Assembly (NCBI RefSeq): GCF_014696925.1
Contig: NZ_JACJQY010000001.1
Location: forward strand, 248,001-312,000
Origin: Phormidium tenue FACHB-1050
GTDB lineage: Bacteria; Cyanobacteriota; Cyanobacteriia; Pseudanabaenales; Pseudanabaenaceae
Direction: 5' to 3'
Length of the DNA stretch: 64,000 bases
Shown: positions 1 through 9,853 of the stretch, in pieces
How positions within the stretch are numbered: the first letter of the stretch is position 1
Layout: each line of letters opens with the position of its first letter
The notes under the pieces: generated by a model
What the model saw: only the letters and a program-made list of their open reading frames with translations
Told to the model about the DNA's origin: nothing
Databases searched by the model: none
Made by a program: the position numbers and the translations under genes

Positions 1-31
1 ATCACCTGTCACCAGCCCCAATAATAAAAGA

Positions 32-96
32 GGGCAAAGCATTCCCAAATTGAACCGATCTGAAAATTGGAAAATTGCTACGGGAATGCTTTGCCC
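32..96. repeat. Inverted repeat with 15-bp arms
   Basis: The arms gggcaaagcattccc (32-46) and gggaatgctttgccc (82-96) are perfect inverted copies separated by 35 nt. It could fold in RNA or be a small non-autonomous element. A second inverted repeat of the same style (gggtttagcatttgcaa, 231-247; its complement 280-296) follows before prmA. No ORF is supported in 1-316. Confidence 0.6.
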
Positions 97-112
97 CTAC
101 CACATATATCTC

Positions 113-215
113 ATACCAATTCACGAAAGTGTGACAACACTTTTGCGAATTAAAAACCAAACCCAGTAAGGGTTTTCAAAACTCAAAATGGCTACGCCAT
201 TTTGAGTTTTGGTAT
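113..215 (+). repeat. Family A dispersed repeat, about 103 bp
   Basis: This is one of eight copies in the window of an element bounded by ATACCAA and TTGGTAT. The order is a hairpin near aattcacgaaagtgt / acactttt(g/c)tgaatt, a central block accaaacccagtaagggtttt, and a second hairpin around aatggctacgccatt. Other copies are at 26467-26572(-), 34353-34455, 35163-35230 (partial), 35661-35765, 37915-38016(-), 39053-39155 and 52243-52345. The termini and dispersal suggest a MITE- or REP-like element. No transposase is seen here. Confidence 0.85.
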
Positions 216-230
216 CATCTGTAATCGTAG

Positions 231-296
231 GGGTTTAGCATTTGCAACACAATTTTCAAACTCTCCGCAGAAATCTTAATTGCAAATGCTAAACCC
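231..296. repeat. Inverted repeat with 17-bp arms upstream of prmA
   Basis: The arm at 231-247 (gggtttagcatttgcaa) is exactly complemented at 280-296. It lies 20 nt before the prmA start codon, so a transcript beginning upstream would carry a hairpin in the 5' leader. Whether it affects translation or is only a repeat relic cannot be told from sequence alone. Confidence 0.5.
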
Positions 297-316
297 TCTT
301 CTTTAGGAGCATAATT

Positions 317-1288
317 ATGTCATGGATAGAATTGAACCTCGATACCACCAACGAAGCCGTTGATTGGATATGTACCTTACTCGCCAAAGCGATCGCAGCC
401 GAAGATATGCACATCAGCGAATATCGCGATCGCCATCCTCAATGGACATACACGATTCAAATGTACCTGCTCGAAGATGCTCAAATCCATCAACGCATAG
501 AGGCGATCGCCGATCTACTCAAGCCACTCCATCGCACAGGCATGACCAGTGAATTGCAAACCTTCATCGTTGACCAAAAGCCTCCTCAAATAGAACAGAA
601 TCCTGAGCATTCTTTAATTCGGCGCATAGGCGATCGCTTTGTGGTTCTATCTGCTGACTCTGACTATCAAACTATTAATTCCCAAGAGATTATTCTCCGT
701 CTCCAAAATAGTCTCGCCTTTGGCAGTGGTCTCCATCCTGCCACCATCCTGAGCTTGCAACTAATAGAACGCCTAATAGAAAACCATACTCAGCCATCCA
801 TTGAAGCGCTCGATCTTGGCTCAGGTTCAGGAATTCTTAGTGTAGCTTTAGCAAAATTCGGTGCGACAGTGTTGGCAATTGATAATGATCGTATTGCCGT
901 AGCCGCCACTCAGGACGCAGTGGAACGCAACCAAGTATCACAAAAGGTCACAGTCACATGTGCGAGTCTTGGCAGTGCTAGCCAACTAGGGCATTGGATG
1001 GGTGGTGATAGCATTGAGTCTGTTCCTGAAATTCAAGCTAATGGACAATTCGATCTGATCGTTGCGAATATTTTTGCGCGAGTTCACATTTCCCTTGCCG
1101 CAGAATTTTACAAGGCTCTTCGCAATACTTCTACACATTCAGGAACCTTAATCACCGCAGGCTATACCAGCGATCGCGCCGAAGATGTAACTCAGTCCAT
1201 GATTGAAGCAGGGTTTGAACTGTGCGATCGCATTCACATGAACGAATGGATCGCGATCGCCTATCAATTACCCCAAAACATAGAATGA
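317..1288 (+). CDS. prmA: Ribosomal protein L11 methyltransferase PrmA
   Basis: Predicted cytoplasmic SAM-dependent enzyme that trimethylates lysines of ribosomal protein L11. The 323-residue length suits PrmA. The C-terminal half is a class I Rossmann methyltransferase: motif I is LDLGSGSGILSVALAKFGA (about residues 171-189), followed by the acidic LAIDND strand and the VANIFARV motif (about 250), the N-[IL]-x-A form that marks PrmA. The preceding FGSGLHPAT loop is also typical. The N-terminal 130 residues match the L11-recognition region only in position. An AGGAG-like ttaggag lies about 9 nt upstream of ATG. It stands alone, and its stop codon sits inside the left arm of the following palindrome. 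Confidence 0.95.
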   Translation: MSWIELNLDTTNEAVDWICTLLAKAIAAEDMHISEYRDRHPQWTYTIQMYLLEDAQIHQRIEAIADLLKPLHRTGMTSELQTFIVDQKPPQIEQNPEHSLIRRIGDRFVVLSADSDYQTINSQEIILRLQNSLAFGSGLHPATILSLQLIERLIENHTQPSIEALDLGSGSGILSVALAKFGATVLAIDNDRIAVAATQDAVERNQVSQKVTVTCASLGSASQLGHWMGGDSIESVPEIQANGQFDLIVANIFARVHISLAAEFYKALRNTSTHSGTLITAGYTSDRAEDVTQSMIEAGFELCDRIHMNEWIAIAYQLPQNIE

Positions 1289-1320
1289 GAGGAGGCGCTT
1301 CGCGCCTCCTCTCATTCTAT
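1280..1320 (+). terminator. Palindrome overlapping the prmA stop codon
   Basis: A perfect 19-bp stem with a 3-nt ttc loop around the core ggcgcttcgcgcc. The left arm contains the last two codons and the TGA of prmA. It can act as a transcription terminator, although no U-tract follows directly. It belongs to the GCGC-core palindrome class that recurs throughout the window. Confidence 0.65.
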
Positions 1321-1370
1321 GGGGTCAAGTTTTTTAATACATGCAAATGTTGTCACACTTGCGTTTATTA

Positions 1371-1520
1371 CTGATGTTACGTGGAATAAAGATTGCCCTC
1401 ACCCCCCAGCCCCCTCTCCCAGAGAGGAGAGGGGGAGCAAAATCCAGAAAATCTTGTTCCCCTCGCCCTTTGGGAGAGGGGCTAGGGGTGAGGGTCTTAG
1501 AAGCTTCCACGTAACATCAG
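1371..1520. mobile_element. Family E MITE-like element, 150 bp
   Basis: The ends are inverted copies: ctgatgttacgtggaa at the left and ttccacgtaacatcag at the right. The flanks carry a 6-bp direct repeat TTATTA (1365-1370 and 1521-1526), a candidate target-site duplication. The interior holds a second inverted pair of C-rich and G-rich tracts (cctcacccc... and ...ggggtgagg). There is no coding capacity beyond the spurious translation of the repeat. A second copy with the same ends is at 40278-40441 and a decayed one ends at 52994. Confidence 0.8.
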
Positions 1521-1533
1521 TTATTAGTATTAC

Positions 1534-2466
1534 TCATTCGTTTGTACCCAATGCTCCTGGCGAACCAGTTAATGTTCTTCGTGGTGAACAAGTAGCGATC
1601 GTGATGATTAAAGTCATAATGTAGGGCATGGCATTGAACAAGTAATAGTAAGAGTCAAATCCAACAGCCTGAAGAGCTGGTCCAATAGCCTGCGCTCCAC
1701 CAAATAGCAAAGCTGCCCATAAACAATGAATTGGCTGCCATCGAGCAAAGATCACAAGGGCAACCGCCATCAAACCTTGACCGCTAGAAATATTCTCAGC
1801 CCATAGCCCAGGGAAATACAGCGATAAACTTGCGCCACCGATACCTGCAAGAAAACTACCTGCGACGATCGCACAGGTACGCACACCAACAACGGAAATT
1901 CCCATAGCTCTAGCGGCGCTGGGGCTATCACCTACAGCACGTACATATAAGCCCCACCGAGTTGAACTAAAAAACCATTGCATTAGTGGTGCGATCGCAA
2001 TACCAATTAATAGCAAAGGACTCACTTTCAGAGCGGCTTGAACTTGAGGAAAGCTGCTCCAATTGCCCCACTCAAGTACAGGCAAAGGAATCGCTTTGGG
2101 TTGAATAAAGGCTTTACCAAAGAAGAAAGCAATTCCACTACCAAAAATAATCATCGCAATACCAACAGCGACATCGCTTACCTTAGGGCGTTGCGATAAC
2201 CATGCATGAATTAACCCCAAACCAATACCAGATAAACCAGCTGCTAAGACTCCCATCCAAGGTGATTTAGTCAAAAAAGAAACTGCATACGCGGTCATTG
2301 CCCCAGTTAGCAAAGTTCCTTCTAGACCAAGATTAATCTTGCCAGCTTTTTCGGTAAGACATTCACCTAAGCTAACAAATAGAAATGGGGCGCTCCCTCG
2401 GAGTGTCCCTGCGATAATCGCTAGGGGAACACTCATCCAACCTAATGTTGTAGATGTATCTGCCAT
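1534..2466 (-). CDS. ABC transporter permease, BMP/nucleoside-type importer (second permease)
   Basis: A 310-residue hydrophobic protein with about 8-9 membrane segments. It resembles the BPD_transp_2 permeases that pair with BMP-family binding proteins (YufQ/NupC-like subunits of nucleoside or simple-sugar importers). The stretch GECLTEKAGKINLGLEGTLL (about residues 32-51) is the characteristic coupling-loop region. It lies last in a three-gene set behind another permease (104-nt gap) and the binding protein at 3740-4939, all on the minus strand. The likely role is one half of the membrane channel in the cytoplasmic membrane. No ATP-binding subunit is encoded next to it. Substrate inferred as a nucleoside or related compound; not proven. 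Confidence 0.85.
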   Translation of the reverse strand: MADTSTTLGWMSVPLAIIAGTLRGSAPFLFVSLGECLTEKAGKINLGLEGTLLTGAMTAYAVSFLTKSPWMGVLAAGLSGIGLGLIHAWLSQRPKVSDVAVGIAMIIFGSGIAFFFGKAFIQPKAIPLPVLEWGNWSSFPQVQAALKVSPLLLIGIAIAPLMQWFFSSTRWGLYVRAVGDSPSAARAMGISVVGVRTCAIVAGSFLAGIGGASLSLYFPGLWAENISSGQGLMAVALVIFARWQPIHCLWAALLFGGAQAIGPALQAVGFDSYYYLFNAMPYIMTLIITIATCSPRRTLTGSPGALGTNE

Positions 2467-2570
2467 GGTAATTGGTAATTCTTAAAAAAAATTGTGATTA
2501 AGAAAACTAATATTTCTGTTAAATGCGCTGTAAAGCATCACTTAAAAAAATATTGCTTCTCAGCAAGTGG

Positions 2571-3674
2571 CTAAACTGTGGTTGCAGATGCGTCAATCTT
2601 AACTTCAGGTTCTCTATCTTTAAAGAAGTCCAAGCGACCATAAAGAGATTCACTAAAGAGAATAGCTAAGAATACGATGCCTTGAAATAGTAAAACCGTA
2701 GCATCTGGCAGTCCAAACGACCTCTGAAGAGCGCTACCACTAGCTAGAATGCCGCCCATCAATACAGCAACAAGTACCGCAACTAAAGGATTTTGTCTGG
2801 CGATAAAAGCAACTAAAATGCCACTATAGCCATAGCCTGAAATTAGCGAGGCATTGGCACTGCCATGAATAGCTGCCACTTCCACCATCCCTGCTAGCCC
2901 TGCACAAGAACCACCCAAGAAGGTCACAATTAATGTGAGTTTGCCAACTGGTAAGCCTGCGATTTTAGCAGCGCGAATATTGCCACCGACCGTGCGTACT
3001 GAAAATCCAAAAGTGGTGCGATGAATCAAAAAATAAGCAATCACACAGGCAACTAGTCCATAAATTAGACCATAGTGCACTCTCGTATTGGGAATACTTT
3101 GCAGCATATTAATTGCTGCAAGTGGAAAGCTAGAGGGTTTATTCAAGGTGGAAGGATCGCGCATTGGTCCTTCTACTAGGGTGTTAAGCACCGCGATCGC
3201 AATGTAATTCATCAACAAACTACTAATAGTTTCATTAACACCGCGATAGTACTTAATCGCACCTACAAACATAATCCATAGACCACCCGCAATAATACCG
3301 CCCATTGCCATCGCTATCTGAACCATAATAGATGGTAAAGAAGCAAGCGATAGACCAACAGCGATCGCGCCCAGTCCACCAACAATTAAAGCTCCTTCAT
3401 TGCCAATGATCGTCAATCCCAGCATCGCTGGTAGAGCCGTGCATAGACTGGTAAGCATTAAAGGAGCTGCTCGAATTAAGGTTCCTTGCCAAGAGAAACT
3501 ATTACCAAACGCAGATGAATAAATCGTTCCATAAATTGCGATCGGATTTTTCCCTTGGATAGCACAAAAAATCCCAAAAATTACTAACGAAGCAAGTAAG
3601 GCTCCTAAGGGAAGAAGAAAATTCTCAGATGTTGAACGCCAGCGATCGCGGATATTCATATAGTTAGTTCTCAA
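2571..3674 (-). CDS. ABC transporter permease, BMP/nucleoside-type importer (first permease)
   Basis: A 367-residue membrane protein of the BPD_transp_2 family, equivalent to YufP-type subunits. It opens with a short cytoplasmic head and then about 9-10 hydrophobic segments. The loop LTIIGNEGALIVGGLGAIAV (about residues 86-105) is the conserved region found in this permease family. An internal ATG five codons in (MNIRDRW) is an alternative start. It lies between the binding-protein gene and the second permease. A strong 23-bp hairpin in the 66-nt gap upstream may lower permease expression relative to the binding protein, a common arrangement in importers. That regulatory reading is inference. 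Confidence 0.87.
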   Translation of the reverse strand: MRTNYMNIRDRWRSTSENFLLPLGALLASLVIFGIFCAIQGKNPIAIYGTIYSSAFGNSFSWQGTLIRAAPLMLTSLCTALPAMLGLTIIGNEGALIVGGLGAIAVGLSLASLPSIMVQIAMAMGGIIAGGLWIMFVGAIKYYRGVNETISSLLMNYIAIAVLNTLVEGPMRDPSTLNKPSSFPLAAINMLQSIPNTRVHYGLIYGLVACVIAYFLIHRTTFGFSVRTVGGNIRAAKIAGLPVGKLTLIVTFLGGSCAGLAGMVEVAAIHGSANASLISGYGYSGILVAFIARQNPLVAVLVAVLMGGILASGSALQRSFGLPDATVLLFQGIVFLAILFSESLYGRLDFFKDREPEVKIDASATTV

Positions 3675-3688
3675 ATGAATGAAATTAC

Positions 3689-3737
3689 AAATAAAAAGAT
3701 TGAAAACTTGCTTTGCAAGTTTTCAATCTTTTTATTT
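3689..3737 (-). terminator. Intercistronic hairpin between binding protein and permease
   Basis: A perfect 23-bp stem with a ttt loop; both arms end in A/T-rich sequence (aaataaaaag and ctttttattt), so it has terminator form on either strand. It lies just after the binding-protein stop codon at 3740 and before the permease start at 3674. It probably causes partial termination. Confidence 0.7.
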
Positions 3738-3739
3738 GA

Positions 3740-4939
3740 TTAGCCTTTAACGCTTCCAATCACGCCTTCAACAAACCAATCCATCTTTTCTAGATCAGGT
3801 TCTGTCTGTTTGTATTCCTTGCCCTTAGCAATCACAACCTTGCCAGTGTTATCTTTCATTTCACCAGCATAAATGATCATGCTGCCATCTTTGAACTTAG
3901 CCATCACAGTTTCGGCTTCCTTCTTAGTCGCAGCGCTAACGGCACTTCCAAACGGAGACACTTTACAGAAACCTTCCTTCAGACCACCGCGCAAAATGTG
4001 AGGAATACCTCCATCCATAAGCGTCTTACCTCCTTTGAGGAGTTCTACATACTTGGTGTAGACATTAGTCCAATCCCATTCTGCACCAGTTAGATATCCA
4101 TTTGGAGCAAGTGATGCTTGATTAGTATGATAGCCCGTGCAGAATATTTTCCGTTTCTCTGCGGTTTCCATCACAACTTTTGGACTGTCTACGTGACAGG
4201 TTAAGACATCTACACCTTGATCAACCATGCTGTTGGCTGCTTCAGCCTCTTTGACTGGAACTGACCAATCGCCAGTGAAGATTACTTGTACTGTAGCTTT
4301 AGGATTAACGCTACGAGCGCCAAGAGTGTAGCTGTTGATATTGCGAACTACCTGCGGAATTGGCTTGGCAGCTACAAACCCTAACTTGCCAGACTTGGTT
4401 GTTAGTCCTGCAACGACCCCAGCCACATATTGCGCTTCATCGATGTAGCCATAGTAACTACCGATATTCTTGGGGGTTTTGCCTTCCGTATACAGTCCAC
4501 CGCAATGGAAGAATTGCACTTTGGGGTTTTCGGGCGCTAATTTGAGAATGTGCGGATCGAAGTAGCCAAAAGATGTGGGGAAAAGAGCTGTGACCCCATT
4601 TTGGTTGATCATGCCGAGCATAGTTTCTTGAACTACAGCAGTTTCTGCAACACTTGCTTCACTGAATGTTTTCACATCAGGAAGCTTGGAGATCGCTGTT
4701 TCACCTTCAAAGTGAGCTTGGCTGTAGCCAAAATCATCTTTTGGTCCAACATAGATAAAACCAATATTTAATAGTGTCGCCGCAGGAGAACCTGGTGCGC
4801 TAGGCGAGCCTGTAGTGCCTGTTGTGTTAGTAGGAGCCTGCTCTGAGCAGCCTACCCAAAGTTGAGAGGTTGCACCAAAAGCGGCTGTAGCGATCGCGCC
4901 TCTGATAAACTTGCGACGGGGAATATAGATTGGACTCAT
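3740..4939 (-). CDS. BMP-family ABC transporter substrate-binding lipoprotein
   Basis: A 399-residue periplasmic binding protein of the Bmp/PnrA/Med family, which captures nucleosides or similar ligands for an ABC importer. The N-terminus IPRRKFIRGAIATAAFGA carries a twin-arginine motif followed by a hydrophobic stretch and a possible lipobox LWVGC (about residues 27-31), so Tat export and lipid anchoring are likely. The mature part shows the family pattern: NIGFIYVGPKDDFGYSQAH near the start, then GSYYGYIDEAQYVAGVVAG and TCHVDSPKV. A Gly/Ser/Thr/Pro linker follows the cysteine. It is first in the set with the two permeases. The missing ATPase must be supplied from elsewhere if the system works. 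Confidence 0.9.
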   Translation of the reverse strand: MSPIYIPRRKFIRGAIATAAFGATSQLWVGCSEQAPTNTTGTTGSPSAPGSPAATLLNIGFIYVGPKDDFGYSQAHFEGETAISKLPDVKTFSEASVAETAVVQETMLGMINQNGVTALFPTSFGYFDPHILKLAPENPKVQFFHCGGLYTEGKTPKNIGSYYGYIDEAQYVAGVVAGLTTKSGKLGFVAAKPIPQVVRNINSYTLGARSVNPKATVQVIFTGDWSVPVKEAEAANSMVDQGVDVLTCHVDSPKVVMETAEKRKIFCTGYHTNQASLAPNGYLTGAEWDWTNVYTKYVELLKGGKTLMDGGIPHILRGGLKEGFCKVSPFGSAVSAATKKEAETVMAKFKDGSMIIYAGEMKDNTGKVVIAKGKEYKQTEPDLEKMDWFVEGVIGSVKG

Positions 4940-5079
4940 GCCTTCACACCTTAGAAAGATTGAATGTACCGCGAGTTAAGAAAAACTGATTAGGAAAAAT
5001 CTACACTGAATTAGAACTTAGCAAACATTATTTGTAACAAATGTATCACTAACTACTTGAGTTAATTAGCAATCTCTTC

Positions 5080-5126
5080 TTCCAAACACAAAAGGGCGTG
5101 CTAAGCACACCCTTTTGTGTTTGGAA
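5080..5126 (-). terminator. Terminator-like hairpin downstream of the porin gene
   Basis: A 22-bp stem with one G-U-type mismatch and a taa loop around ggcgtgctaagcacacc. It lies 17 nt beyond the porin stop codon on the minus strand and about 140 nt upstream of the BMP gene, so it should separate the two transcription units. Confidence 0.7.
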
Positions 5127-5142
5127 GGTTTACACCTCGTGA

Positions 5143-6873
5143 TTAGAAGCTAAACACTGCTTGCAAGTTACCAATAAATACGGTTGGGTTGCCAGAGAAG
5201 TTATTAGGATTAAAGATGAAATAAGCAGAAGGAACTAGAGATATATTCTTAGTTACAGGATAGATGTAAGAAAACTCAAGATCGTACTGTGTACCATCAT
5301 TACCCCTACCAGAAGCAAGAACATTGTCAGTGTCCCCAAACTTGTAAGGCACGGCAAAAGAGATCATGGCTTGAGCGCCTTCTTTGAATAGGTCAGGGAA
5401 AGCTGCTCCAATTTGGAAAGTATACTGATTGACATTAGTAGAACCGCCAGCAGTTCTATTAAGGTTAGTGGTTCCATATCCATAACGACCAAACAGACCA
5501 AAGCCTTTAGTGACTAACCAATCAAAGTTAGCTACAAAAACGTTAGATTGACCGTTGTTAAAGCCAGCGATTGTAGTAGCTTGAAGAGAAGGAGAACCAC
5601 CTACAGTACCAGTAAGTGCTCCAGCAGCATTTCTATTTCCAGCAATATTGCCGTAACCATAGAGCAAGCGAAGCTTGAAGGAATCACTTGGTTTGAAACC
5701 AAGTTCGGCAGTTATATTGTTAGTCCCACCAGTTAGACCTTGAGTTGGGCTAGCTGCTGAGTTAGTAGTGAAAAATTCATTACTTTCAGCCAAGTAGCCA
5801 ACTTTGAAGTCAAACATGTCCCCTAAAGGAGTCATGAATACAGCACCTGCACCACGCTTAGCATCACTCAATAAAGAGCTGTTGATAGAGCTAAATGTAG
5901 TATTCCAAGGATAGAGAAAACGATTTCCATCGAAGTACTTGTAGAAGTTGACGCGAGGACCAACTACTAAGCTAGCTTTCTCAAATACAGGGAAAGTATA
6001 GGATAGTTCACGCAGTACAAAAGTGTTAGCTGTGGCTCCAGCAGTTTGATCTGTGAATGTGGTAGCAGTTGTGTTGAAAAACCCAGATGAACCATAGGCA
6101 TTGGAGTAAGCCGAGTTACCATTACCAACTGCGAGTTGAGTTATTAAGCTATCCTTACCCGTAAAAGAGGTGTTCAGAGTCAACCATACTAATCCACTCA
6201 TGGTCGTATTAGGAGCGTTGCCAGGAGTAGCACCATCTCTAAGAACGCCACTTCCTGAACCAGTCGTAACATTAAAGAAAGCTAGCCCACTTAGCTTAGT
6301 GGTTGTGGAGAACTGCTGAGCTTCTAGCTTAGCAACCTTGGCATCAAGGGCATCAACACGACCACGAAGGGTAGCAAGTTCAGCAGCAAACTCTTCTTGA
6401 AGCTTTTGCAATGTCGCGAGGTCTTCTTTACTGACCTTGTCAGCCAAACCTGCGGAGATAATTTCGTTGATCTTATCTAAACAAGCATTCAAACCAGCAG
6501 CAAATTCATAGCGGCTAGTTGCTTGTCTACCACGAAAAGTACTGTCAGGATAACCTGCGATACAGCCGTAGCGCTCGACTAGAGACTGTAAAGCTGTAAA
6601 CGCCCAATCAGTGGGTTTTACGTCGCTCAATTGAGATACCGAGGTAACATTTTGAGCTAGAGTCTTTGGACGAATTGATTCCGAATTAATTGCACGAATA
6701 GTTTCGGACTCGCTCAACTTCACTTCTGTTGCAGGCAATGATGACTGCATTACTGGAACAGAGGTCGATTGAGGCTGAACTTGAACTGGATTTTGCGTCT
6801 CAGCGTTTGCGCCTGTAGCCGTAGCTAACAAGCTCAAGCCTAATATCACCGAGAGATTACTGACTTTTTTCAT
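5143..6873 (-). CDS. SLH-domain outer-membrane porin (iron-uptake porin / Som type)
   Basis: A 576-residue cyanobacterial outer-membrane porin. Residues 1-24 form a Sec signal peptide ending ATGANA. An S-layer-homology domain spans about residues 80-140 (key parts SQLSDVKPTDWAFTALQSL, GYPDSTFRGRQATSRYEFA), which binds peptidoglycan-linked polymer. A coiled coil follows (about 145-190, KEDLATLQKLQEEFAAELAT). The rest is an OprB-like beta-barrel rich in alternating aromatic and Gly/Asn/Thr residues, ending in the terminal Phe (QAVFSF) expected for BAM-dependent insertion. Members take part in uptake of inorganic ions, including iron, and of small solutes. Monocistronic, with a terminator hairpin downstream. 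Confidence 0.93.
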   Translation of the reverse strand: MKKVSNLSVILGLSLLATATGANAETQNPVQVQPQSTSVPVMQSSLPATEVKLSESETIRAINSESIRPKTLAQNVTSVSQLSDVKPTDWAFTALQSLVERYGCIAGYPDSTFRGRQATSRYEFAAGLNACLDKINEIISAGLADKVSKEDLATLQKLQEEFAAELATLRGRVDALDAKVAKLEAQQFSTTTKLSGLAFFNVTTGSGSGVLRDGATPGNAPNTTMSGLVWLTLNTSFTGKDSLITQLAVGNGNSAYSNAYGSSGFFNTTATTFTDQTAGATANTFVLRELSYTFPVFEKASLVVGPRVNFYKYFDGNRFLYPWNTTFSSINSSLLSDAKRGAGAVFMTPLGDMFDFKVGYLAESNEFFTTNSAASPTQGLTGGTNNITAELGFKPSDSFKLRLLYGYGNIAGNRNAAGALTGTVGGSPSLQATTIAGFNNGQSNVFVANFDWLVTKGFGLFGRYGYGTTNLNRTAGGSTNVNQYTFQIGAAFPDLFKEGAQAMISFAVPYKFGDTDNVLASGRGNDGTQYDLEFSYIYPVTKNISLVPSAYFIFNPNNFSGNPTVFIGNLQAVFSF

Positions 6874-7024
6874 TCCTTCACACCATAAAAGAAATATGTT
6901 TAAACAAATGTGAACAAACAGTTTACTAAATCTTAGTATTTAATAAACTTGGTTACACTTGCTAGGATGCATATATTGGAAGCTAACAAAATCAGTCAAT
7001 CACAAATGTATTCACGAATACAAA

Positions 7025-8520
<1,496 letters not shown>

Positions 8521-8786
8521 TTACAATCCTAATTCTAATATTTTGTGTTTGTATACTAATTCAAACAGTTTTTAATTGTATCGCACTCATTGGTTACTTC
8601 TAAAACGATCCTAGCTTTTTTGCGAAACTATCGCGATCGTTTATTTTCAACCTCTTCAGCTATAACCAACCATTTAGGATAGCTATATAGCTAGAAGTAA
8701 TTATGGGAAGTAAAAAGATTGTTTTAGAATAAACTCTAAGATAGCGCTTCAAGCCAAGCAATTAGGTTTAATTTTGAATATATAAA

Positions 8787-9791
8787 ATGGCACTTATAAA
8801 TACTGCTTTGACATTACAAGACTTACCTAATCCACCAGAAAGCAAAACAGGCTGGCCTTGGACAGAGCAAACTGAAGTACTGCCTAACAAGATGCCTGAT
8901 GGTTCTGATTGGCCACGTATTAGTATTGTTACTCCAAACTATAACTACGGGCATTTTATCGAAGAAACTATACGTTCCATTTTATTGCAAGGCTATCCCA
9001 ATCTTGAATATATTATTATTGACGGAGCAAGTACAGATAACTCTATCGAGATAATTAAGAAGTACGAAAAGTGGATTTCATATTGGGTAAGTGAGAAAGA
9101 TACAGGGCAATCTAACGCAATTAACAAGGGGTTAGAGAGATGTACAGGTAAATTTTTTAACTGGATTAATTCAGATGATTTTTTGGAGCTTGGTGGATTA
9201 CAGAATATTTCTACAGAATTTAAAAATTTTGATGTTCTAGCAGGAAAAGTAAATGACTTTAGTGAAATTAATGAGCAAGAACAAATACATATTCATCATA
9301 ATTTGTCTGCAATTAATTTGCTCAAAAACAAATACTGTTATCACCAACCTGGAATATGGCTGTGCACCGAAAAAATCAAAAAAATAGGCGTTCTTAGAGA
9401 AGACCTCTATCTTAGTTTTGATTGGGAATTAACAATTAGGTATCTCACCCATTTCCCTAAAGTAACTTATTCTAAAAGTGTTTTAGTTAATTTTAGAGTA
9501 CACTCAAAGTCTAAAACAAATATTGACTACAGTGAGATTCTTAAAGAAAGAACTATCTCTTTAGTTAACATTTTGCATAATGATGCATACAAAAAATTAT
9601 ATAAGCATATTGAGATTTATCTAAAAACTCAGCTATGGTATTTTAAAGTCAAAAAGATTCTTGATTCAACAGAATTAAGCAAGCCTAAAAAGATATTTAA
9701 AATCATCCAATATTCATGGATGGAGCCTAACATTAGAATCTCACGATTTACCTTAGGAGCTATTCGGAGATTACTAATATCTAACATTTAA
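8787..9791 (+). CDS. Family 2 glycosyltransferase
   Basis: A 334-residue GT-A-fold glycosyltransferase, first gene of the polysaccharide cluster. After a 45-residue leader it shows ISIVTPNYNYGHFIEETIRS, then IIIDGASTDNSIEIIKKY and NWINSDDFLEL. The last is the DxD-like metal and nucleotide-sugar motif of GT2 enzymes, which add a sugar to a lipid-linked or growing glycan at the inner face of the cytoplasmic membrane. Donor and acceptor cannot be deduced. Base composition is clearly more AT-rich than the housekeeping genes around it. The 269-nt gap upstream (8518-8786) holds only the presumed divergent promoters. Confidence 0.88.
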   Translation: MALINTALTLQDLPNPPESKTGWPWTEQTEVLPNKMPDGSDWPRISIVTPNYNYGHFIEETIRSILLQGYPNLEYIIIDGASTDNSIEIIKKYEKWISYWVSEKDTGQSNAINKGLERCTGKFFNWINSDDFLELGGLQNISTEFKNFDVLAGKVNDFSEINEQEQIHIHHNLSAINLLKNKYCYHQPGIWLCTEKIKKIGVLREDLYLSFDWELTIRYLTHFPKVTYSKSVLVNFRVHSKSKTNIDYSEILKERTISLVNILHNDAYKKLYKHIEIYLKTQLWYFKVKKILDSTELSKPKKIFKIIQYSWMEPNIRISRFTLGAIRRLLISNI

Positions 9792-9853
9792 TTTAGTTCA
9801 GATTCAGGGAATCTATTATCTTATTCTTTCATATTTAATTATAAAAACAATTT

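Noticed and set aside
1319-1624. 101-residue plus-strand ORF rich in Pro/Gly
   Set aside because: It is translation of the family E element with its C-rich inverted tracts plus the antisense end of a permease gene; there is no family-like sequence.
5040-5060. Possible NtcA box upstream of the BMP gene
   Set aside because: The sequence GTAacaaatgtATC lacks the TAC half-site and has no properly placed -10 box.
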